Of a DNA stretch of 64,000 nucleotides, positions 60,267 through 64,000 are shown in pieces (the stretch's first letter is position 1; the number at the start of each line of letters is the position of its first letter). The stretch lies in assembly GCF_928391935.1 (NCBI RefSeq), contig NZ_CAKMTD010000002.1, forward strand, positions 124,001 through 188,000, written 5' to 3'. The DNA is from Rothia nasimurium. Lineage in GTDB: Bacteria; Actinomycetota; Actinomycetes; Actinomycetales; Micrococcaceae. The position numbers were made by a program, and so were the translations under genes. A model generated the notes under the pieces. It made no database searches, was not told the DNA's origin, and worked only from the letters and a program-made list of their open reading frames with translations.

Positions 60267-61391
60267 TTATTCTTCGTTCTTTCTCTTCTGTCGCTCTGAT
60301 GCACGCCAGCGAACACCTGCGTCAATGAAACCGTCCAGAGCCCCGTCAAATACGGCGCTCGGGTTTCCTTCCTCGTAATTGGTGCGCAGGTCTTTCACCA
60401 TCTGGTAGGGATTGAGCACATAAGAACGCATCTGGTCCCCCCAGGAAGCCTTGACGTCGCCGGCAAGTTCCTTCTTCTTGGCGTCCTCTTCTTCCTTACG
60501 GAGCAAGAGCAGGCGGGATTGCAGTACCCGTAGCGCCGCAGCCCGGTTCTGCAACTGGGACTTTTCATTCTGCATAGACACTACGATGCCGGTAGGTATG
60601 TGGGTCATGCGGACGGCCGAGTCGGTGGTATTCACGGACTGCCCCCCGGGCCCTGAGGAGCGGAAGACATCAATTTTGAGTTCCGACTCAGGGATGTCGA
60701 TGTGGTCAGTCTGCTCAATCAGGGGAATAACCTCTACCGCGGCGAAGGACGTCATGCGTTTACCCTGGCTGTTGAAGGGAGAAATACGCACCAAACGGTG
60801 GGTTCCCGCTTCGATCGACAGGCGCCCGAAAGCATAGGGAGCTTTGACCTCAAAAGTTGCTGACTTAAGACCGGCTTCCTCCGCGTAGGAGGTATCCATA
60901 ACCGTGGTATCAAAACCATTCTTTTCGGCCCAGCGCAGGTACATACGCAGAAGCATCTCTGCGAAGTCGGCGGCATCCACACCACCGGCTCCCGCTCGGA
61001 TTGTAACAACAGCGTCGCGCTGATCGTACTCGCCCGAGAGTAGGGTAATCACTTCAAGCTCAGCCAGGCGTTTTTCAATCGCCCCTAGCTCACTTTCAGC
61101 CTCACGCAGGGTTTCTGCATCCCCCTCTTCGTCCGCAAGCTCAACCATCACTTCAAGATCGTCGATCGCTTCTTTGAGCTTGTTAAGTTTGTCCAGCTCA
61201 GCCTGCTTATGGGACAGCTGCGAAGTCACCTTTTGAGCAGCGTCAGGATCGTCCCAGAGATCAGGGGCACCGGCTGCCTCAGAAAGCTCTGCGATAGTAG
61301 CACGAAGCTGCTCAACATCACTGACCTCTTCGATAGAGGCATAGGTTGAGCGCAAGTTTTTAATCTGGGCAGAGAAGTCTAAAGTAGCCAT
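60267..61391 (-). CDS. prfB: Peptide chain release factor 2
   Basis: 374 residues from ATG 61391 ([15 protein letters not shown]). The stop-codon recognition tripeptide SPF lies in [12 protein letters not shown] near 205, and the catalytic GGQ in [18 protein letters not shown] near 250. It terminates translation at UGA and UAA. No programmed frameshift is seen: the frame is uninterrupted, as usual in actinobacteria. In many actinobacteria ftsE and ftsX lie between prfB and smpB. Here smpB follows directly. Confidence 0.96.
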   Translation of the reverse strand: MATLDFSAQIKNLRSTYASIEEVSDVEQLRATIAELSEAAGAPDLWDDPDAAQKVTSQLSHKQAELDKLNKLKEAIDDLEVMVELADEEGDAETLREAESELGAIEKRLAELEVITLLSGEYDQRDAVVTIRAGAGGVDAADFAEMLLRMYLRWAEKNGFDTTVMDTSYAEEAGLKSATFEVKAPYAFGRLSIEAGTHRLVRISPFNSQGKRMTSFAAVEVIPLIEQTDHIDIPESELKIDVFRSSGPGGQSVNTTDSAVRMTHIPTGIVVSMQNEKSQLQNRAAALRVLQSRLLLLRKEEEDAKKKELAGDVKASWGDQMRSYVLNPYQMVKDLRTNYEEGNPSAVFDGALDGFIDAGVRWRASERQKRKNEE

Positions 61392-61475
61392 GACTATTAA
61401 CCCTATCTGATAGTGCCCCTCTACGCCCCTCTTTCCCTGTATTTTCGGCCTGGGCGAATGCATGTGTGGACAGGA

Positions 61476-61976
61476 TCATCGAGCCGTGACAGCCCGAGCC
61501 TGACTAACCACAGTAATGGTAATGCCCTGAGGAACGACAACGGACAGCAAAGGCGGGTGGGATGTAGCGCTTAGGACAACTCGCGCTGTATTCCCATCAG
61601 CGACCCCCGTATCAGGGCCAATACTGAGATTAGAAAACTCCCCGCCAGCCCCTGTTTCAAGCACAAAGTTTTGAGTAGAGGCTTTTACCTGATCAGATGA
61701 AAGGTAAATCTGGGCTTCACTATCTGACAGGGCGCCAATACCACCTACCTGGGAGGCAGCAACAGTAGCAGCCTGGTCAGCAAGATACTGCAGCTTATGC
61801 CGCTCCAGGTAAGCCGAACTAATTGCAACGACCGTAGATGCAAGAAGCAGCAAGACCGCACAAAGCCCAATCACCAGCAGCAGAATACTCCCCTGGTCTG
61901 CTTCACTGTGGAGCTGCGGTATCTTCGCCCTATTCTTCAGCCCTCTACTCAACTTCTTAAAAACAACCCGGGCCAT
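61476..61976 (-). CDS. Tad pilus-associated protein, TadG-like
   Basis: 166 residues. After a basic N-terminus comes SEADQGSILLLVIGLCAVLLLLASTVVAISSAYLERHKLQYLADQAATVAASQ, a single membrane helix followed by the helix typical of TadE/G-like N-termini. The C-terminal part is beta-rich and outside. The usual large VWA domain of TadG is absent, as in actinobacterial helicase/secretion-neighbourhood proteins. The ATG overlaps the stop of the upstream gene (TGATG), so they are coupled. Last gene of the visible tad operon. Confidence 0.75.
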   Translation of the reverse strand: MARVVFKKLSRGLKNRAKIPQLHSEADQGSILLLVIGLCAVLLLLASTVVAISSAYLERHKLQYLADQAATVAASQVGGIGALSDSEAQIYLSSDQVKASTQNFVLETGAGGEFSNLSIGPDTGVADGNTARVVLSATSHPPLLSVVVPQGITITVVSQARAVTAR

Positions 61977-62458
61977 CACGAGTAATCACTCCCCCAGCTA
62001 ATAGCTTCAGAGGTCATCGTCGCCATTGTCGGAGCATGAGACCAAGGAACCAACGGCAACGGCACCTCAACCGCTACCTGCACCCTGATACGGTCAGCGG
62101 GACCGCAGGTTGTTTCACACAGCAGAGTGGCTGTGACCCGGTGGCCTTCCAAACCATAATCGCCAGCTGCAAGTTCAGCAACTTTCTGGGCAACAGCCTG
62201 ACTTCGTTGCCCCTCAGGTACCTGCTGAATAACCTGTAGGGCATGAGCGCTCGCATGGGAAGCTGCAAACGCACCGGCCTGCATCGCGAAAATCGACAGA
62301 AGGAAGTAGACAGTCGGGATCATGAGCATCGCGCCCAGACCGACGAATTCGACAATAGCGTTTCCGGTCTCCCGATGACTCTCTTGGGTGGAATCTGTGC
62401 TTCCTGGGTGAGGCAGGACCGGCTGTTGAGGAAAGGCATTATTCAGGCAGGATCGCAT
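61976..62458 (-). CDS. TadE-like minor pilin, second copy
   Basis: 160 residues. The N-terminal polar stretch ends in RETGNAIVEFVGLGAMLMIPTVYFLLSIF, the TadE membrane helix with the conserved Glu. A helical then beta-rich exterior follows with two Cys (LLCETTCG) likely in a disulfide. It overlaps the first tadE-like gene by 20 bp and the tadG-like gene by the TGATG junction. Probably an envelope component of the tad pilus. Confidence 0.8.
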   Translation of the reverse strand: MRSCLNNAFPQQPVLPHPGSTDSTQESHRETGNAIVEFVGLGAMLMIPTVYFLLSIFAMQAGAFAASHASAHALQVIQQVPEGQRSQAVAQKVAELAAGDYGLEGHRVTATLLCETTCGPADRIRVQVAVEVPLPLVPWSHAPTMATMTSEAISWGSDYS

Positions 62459-62825
62459 GGCCAGTCACCTCCCACCGGGAGTTCAGACCAAAAGGGCCAA
62501 GGAGCGGTATTGGCGCGTTCACCCGCACCTGCACAGCGTCGGCACCGTGCCACTGGGTGATGGCGTAGGTTACATCTGCCGAATAAGCATCTGGCAGGAC
62601 GGCGGTGAGCAGCTCTCGGGTTCTTTGGGCTCCATCCTGAGGGGACCGATCTATCATGGCACCGTATCTGGCACCCTGAGAGGCTGCATCTTGAATCACG
62701 TTCTTTGTGAACATAGCGAAAGCAACTTGAAGAACCCCCAGAAACATCAGTATCACGAGGGCTGAAACCATGACGAATTCAGCTGTTGCATTGCCTGAAT
62801 CCTTCTGTTGCTGTGGAGTGCTCAC
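62439..62825 (-). CDS. TadE-like minor pilin, first copy
   Basis: 128 residues. SGNATAEFVMVSALVILMFLGVLQVAFAMFTKNVIQDAASQGARYGAMIDRS is the TadE signature (membrane helix followed by A-x-x-GARYGA). A small beta-rich exterior follows. The GTG start at 62825 lies 11 bp after the pilin gene stop. The adjoining genes overlap, so the group is one transcription unit. Confidence 0.85.
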   Translation of the reverse strand: MSTPQQQKDSGNATAEFVMVSALVILMFLGVLQVAFAMFTKNVIQDAASQGARYGAMIDRSPQDGAQRTRELLTAVLPDAYSADVTYAITQWHGADAVQVRVNAPIPLLGPFGLNSRWEVTGHAILPE

Positions 62826-62836
62826 CGCCGGGCTTC

Positions 62837-63046
62837 CTATCGGTTGATCAGGCCCATAGCATTATTGAACATGTTCACGAGGGCTTCCTGGGCTACAACC
62901 AGGATCGCGGCCACGAGTAGCGCCGACATCATCGTGATCATCACCCAGCCCGGTACGTCTCCACGTTCCTTATCATCGTCCTGGGGGCCAGCAAATACAG
63001 CCAGCACAACCTTCAGAATCGCCTCATTGATCATCTGCTTCTTCAT
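62837..63046 (-). CDS. Flp/Tad-type pilin-like protein (actinobacterial, DUF4244-like)
   Basis: 69 residues. A charged N-terminal leader ends in DDKERGDVPGWVMITMMSALLVAAILVVAQEALVNMFNNAMGLINR. The Gly before a hydrophobic helix is a plausible prepilin peptidase site (after RG). Its position between the TadC-type gene and the tadE-like genes supports pilin function. ATG 63046 has AAGGAGAAAA upstream, a strong ribosome-binding site fitting high expression. Confidence 0.75.
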   Translation of the reverse strand: MKKQMINEAILKVVLAVFAGPQDDDKERGDVPGWVMITMMSALLVAAILVVAQEALVNMFNNAMGLINR

Positions 63047-63066
63047 TATTTTCTCCTTAGGGAAGG

Positions 63067-63080
63067 TGCCCTTTCGGGCA
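63067..63080 (-). promoter_or_regulatory. Small GAAA-loop hairpin between tadC-like and pilin genes
   Basis: TGCCC-TTTC-GGGCA on the plus strand gives UGCCC-GAAA-GGGCA in the transcript. It stands directly upstream of the pilin ribosome-binding site and might stabilise a processed pilin mRNA. Confidence 0.35.
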
Positions 63081-63120
63081 GGTGTGGGGTGGATAATGGG
63101 GACATAAAAGTGATGGGAAC

Positions 63121-64000
63121 CTAGAAATTTAGGTTGAGCAGGGAAACGCCGGGGAAGAGCGCAAAAACCACAGTGAGGGGAAGGATCATAAAAACCACCG
63201 GGGCCATCATTCCGATTTCTTTCTTGCCTGCGGTTTCCATGAGGTCGCGTTTCGCGTTGTCGCGGACGTCCTGGGCTTGAGCCCTCAGAACATCAGCAAG
63301 CGGGGTGCCCCGCTCGATTGCCACAATCAGGCCATCAACAAATCGGGAAAGGGCTGCGACAGTCGTCCTTTGGGAAAAGGTCTGGAGTGATGCCACCAGG
63401 GTTTCGCCTGATCGAGTCATAGCAAGAATCTTGGTGAATTCCTTGGCAAGTTCTCCGTTAGAACAACGGACTACCCTCTCTAATGACCCCAGGCCAGTTT
63501 CACCGGCGGCGACGCTTAGGGCCATAAGTTCTGCGAGCGCTGGAAACTCTTCGAGCATGGCCTGTTCCCGCTTCTTGATTTGTTGACCGAGCCAATAGTC
63601 TCTGCCAATAAAACCGGCAACGGTTGCTAGAAGTATCAGCATCAGGCCAGGCGCGATGCTCACCCTACCGCTGACGGCGCCCAGTGACACCAAGATGCTA
63701 CTCACTAGCAGGGCTAGGAGGGCCCAGATTATTTGCTGGATTCGGTACTCTGAAACGGTTAGCCCTGTTCCTAGGTTCTGGAGGCGTTTTTCGAGGGCTA
63801 CCGTGTCAAAATTTGCTCGGTTTACTATTTTCAAAGCCCACTGAACCATTGGAGTGACGAGGGCGGTAGCCCCACCGTAGAGACCTTCAGGGAGGTTTTC
63901 ATACTGGTGGTTGAACCGAGATTTTCTGAGTTCGGAACCCCGCAATTGGGGTGCAATACGATCGGAAAAGTCTTGTTGCCGGTGAGAGGTGATGGACGTA
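63121..64000 (-). CDS. tadC: Type II secretion/Tad F-domain protein (TadC-like), 5' end beyond the window
   Basis: At least 292 residues visible. Hydrophobic helices near the middle (IIWALLALLVSSILVSLGAVSG, IAPGLMLILLATVAGFIG) are followed by the T2SSF domain (REQAMLEEFPALAELMALSVAAGETGLGSLERVV ... RGTPLADVLRAQAQDVRD) and a last helix (MMAPVVFMILPLTVVFALFPGV). It is the inner-membrane platform of the tad pilus. A TTG at 63945 could be a start, but the frame is open to the window edge with a family-like stretch (DRIAPQLRGSELRK), so I treat the gene as truncated at the edge. Confidence 0.85.
   Translation of the reverse strand, partial: TSITSHRQQDFSDRIAPQLRGSELRKSRFNHQYENLPEGLYGGATALVTPMVQWALKIVNRANFDTVALEKRLQNLGTGLTVSEYRIQQIIWALLALLVSSILVSLGAVSGRVSIAPGLMLILLATVAGFIGRDYWLGQQIKKREQAMLEEFPALAELMALSVAAGETGLGSLERVVRCSNGELAKEFTKILAMTRSGETLVASLQTFSQRTTVAALSRFVDGLIVAIERGTPLADVLRAQAQDVRDNAKRDLMETAGKKEIGMMAPVVFMILPLTVVFALFPGVSLLNLNF

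Noticed and set aside
60267..61391. Programmed +1 frameshift in prfB
   Set aside because: The frame is continuous from the ATG through the GGQ motif; no in-frame UGA is present.

Overview
The window is a stretch of chromosome from a high-GC Gram-positive bacterium, most likely a Micrococcaceae member close to Rothia. This placement is inference from gene content, without any database search. Markers are SepH, the DUF3093/DUF3710/DUF4193/DUF7455 families, a fused CydDC, a parC/parE pair, an actinobacterial tad pilus locus, leaderless-looking starts, and a tmRNA tag ending SKRTDFALAA. G+C is moderate for the phylum, and AT-richer patches mark accessory DNA.

Layout. 1-1600: start of a lipoprotein gene, a MOSC gene, and two different degenerate tandem arrays. 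1600-4110: two tRNA blocks (Gly-Val-Gly and Gly-Cys-Val) with an antibiotic-resistance-type ABC-F gene between them, preceded by a leaderless 14-codon leader ORF and mutually exclusive hairpins. 4300-10900: GNAT, zapE (with a leftover second copy of its 3' tail), ybaK, a hydrolase, msrB, RNase D and a Rieske lipoprotein. 10900-22700: dxs, an alanine/sodium symporter, mug, aconitase, a membrane protein, parC and a small membrane protein. 22800-29500: cydA-cydB and the cydDC exporter, i.e. cytochrome bd oxidase and its assembly. 29500-34030: an accessory block (small peptide ORF, lipoprotein, peptidoglycan-binding adaptor, MacB-type exporter) sitting between intact mdh and a diverged remnant of an mdh 3' end. 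34036-37700: mdh, parE, DUF7455. 37736-39907: two cassettes bounded by three near-identical 70-bp palindromic terminator elements, carrying unknown membrane genes and a DapA-family gene. 39914-50700: TRAM methyltransferase, KimA-like APC permease with two TrkA subunits, the OB-fold/DUF3710/dut/DUF3093/DUF4193 group, sepH and a Ser/Pro-rich membrane protein. 50774-58500: phosphodiesterase, GNAT-acyl-CoA synthetase fusion, DUF4190 protein, and a PucR regulator divergent from an MHS-family transporter. 58500-61400: ssrA, a DUF4190 protein, smpB and prfB (ribosome rescue and termination). 61476-64000: tad pilus genes, running off the right edge.

The most interesting parts are: (1) the peptide/lipoprotein/adaptor/MacB block with a well-formed promoter and a tiny translated-looking ORF; (2) two cases (zapE, mdh) in which a homologous gene tail is left behind downstream of the intact gene, pointing to past allele replacement or insertion; (3) the ABC-F leader; (4) the palindromic elements that delimit cassettes; (5) the two tandem arrays with periods near three and two helical turns.
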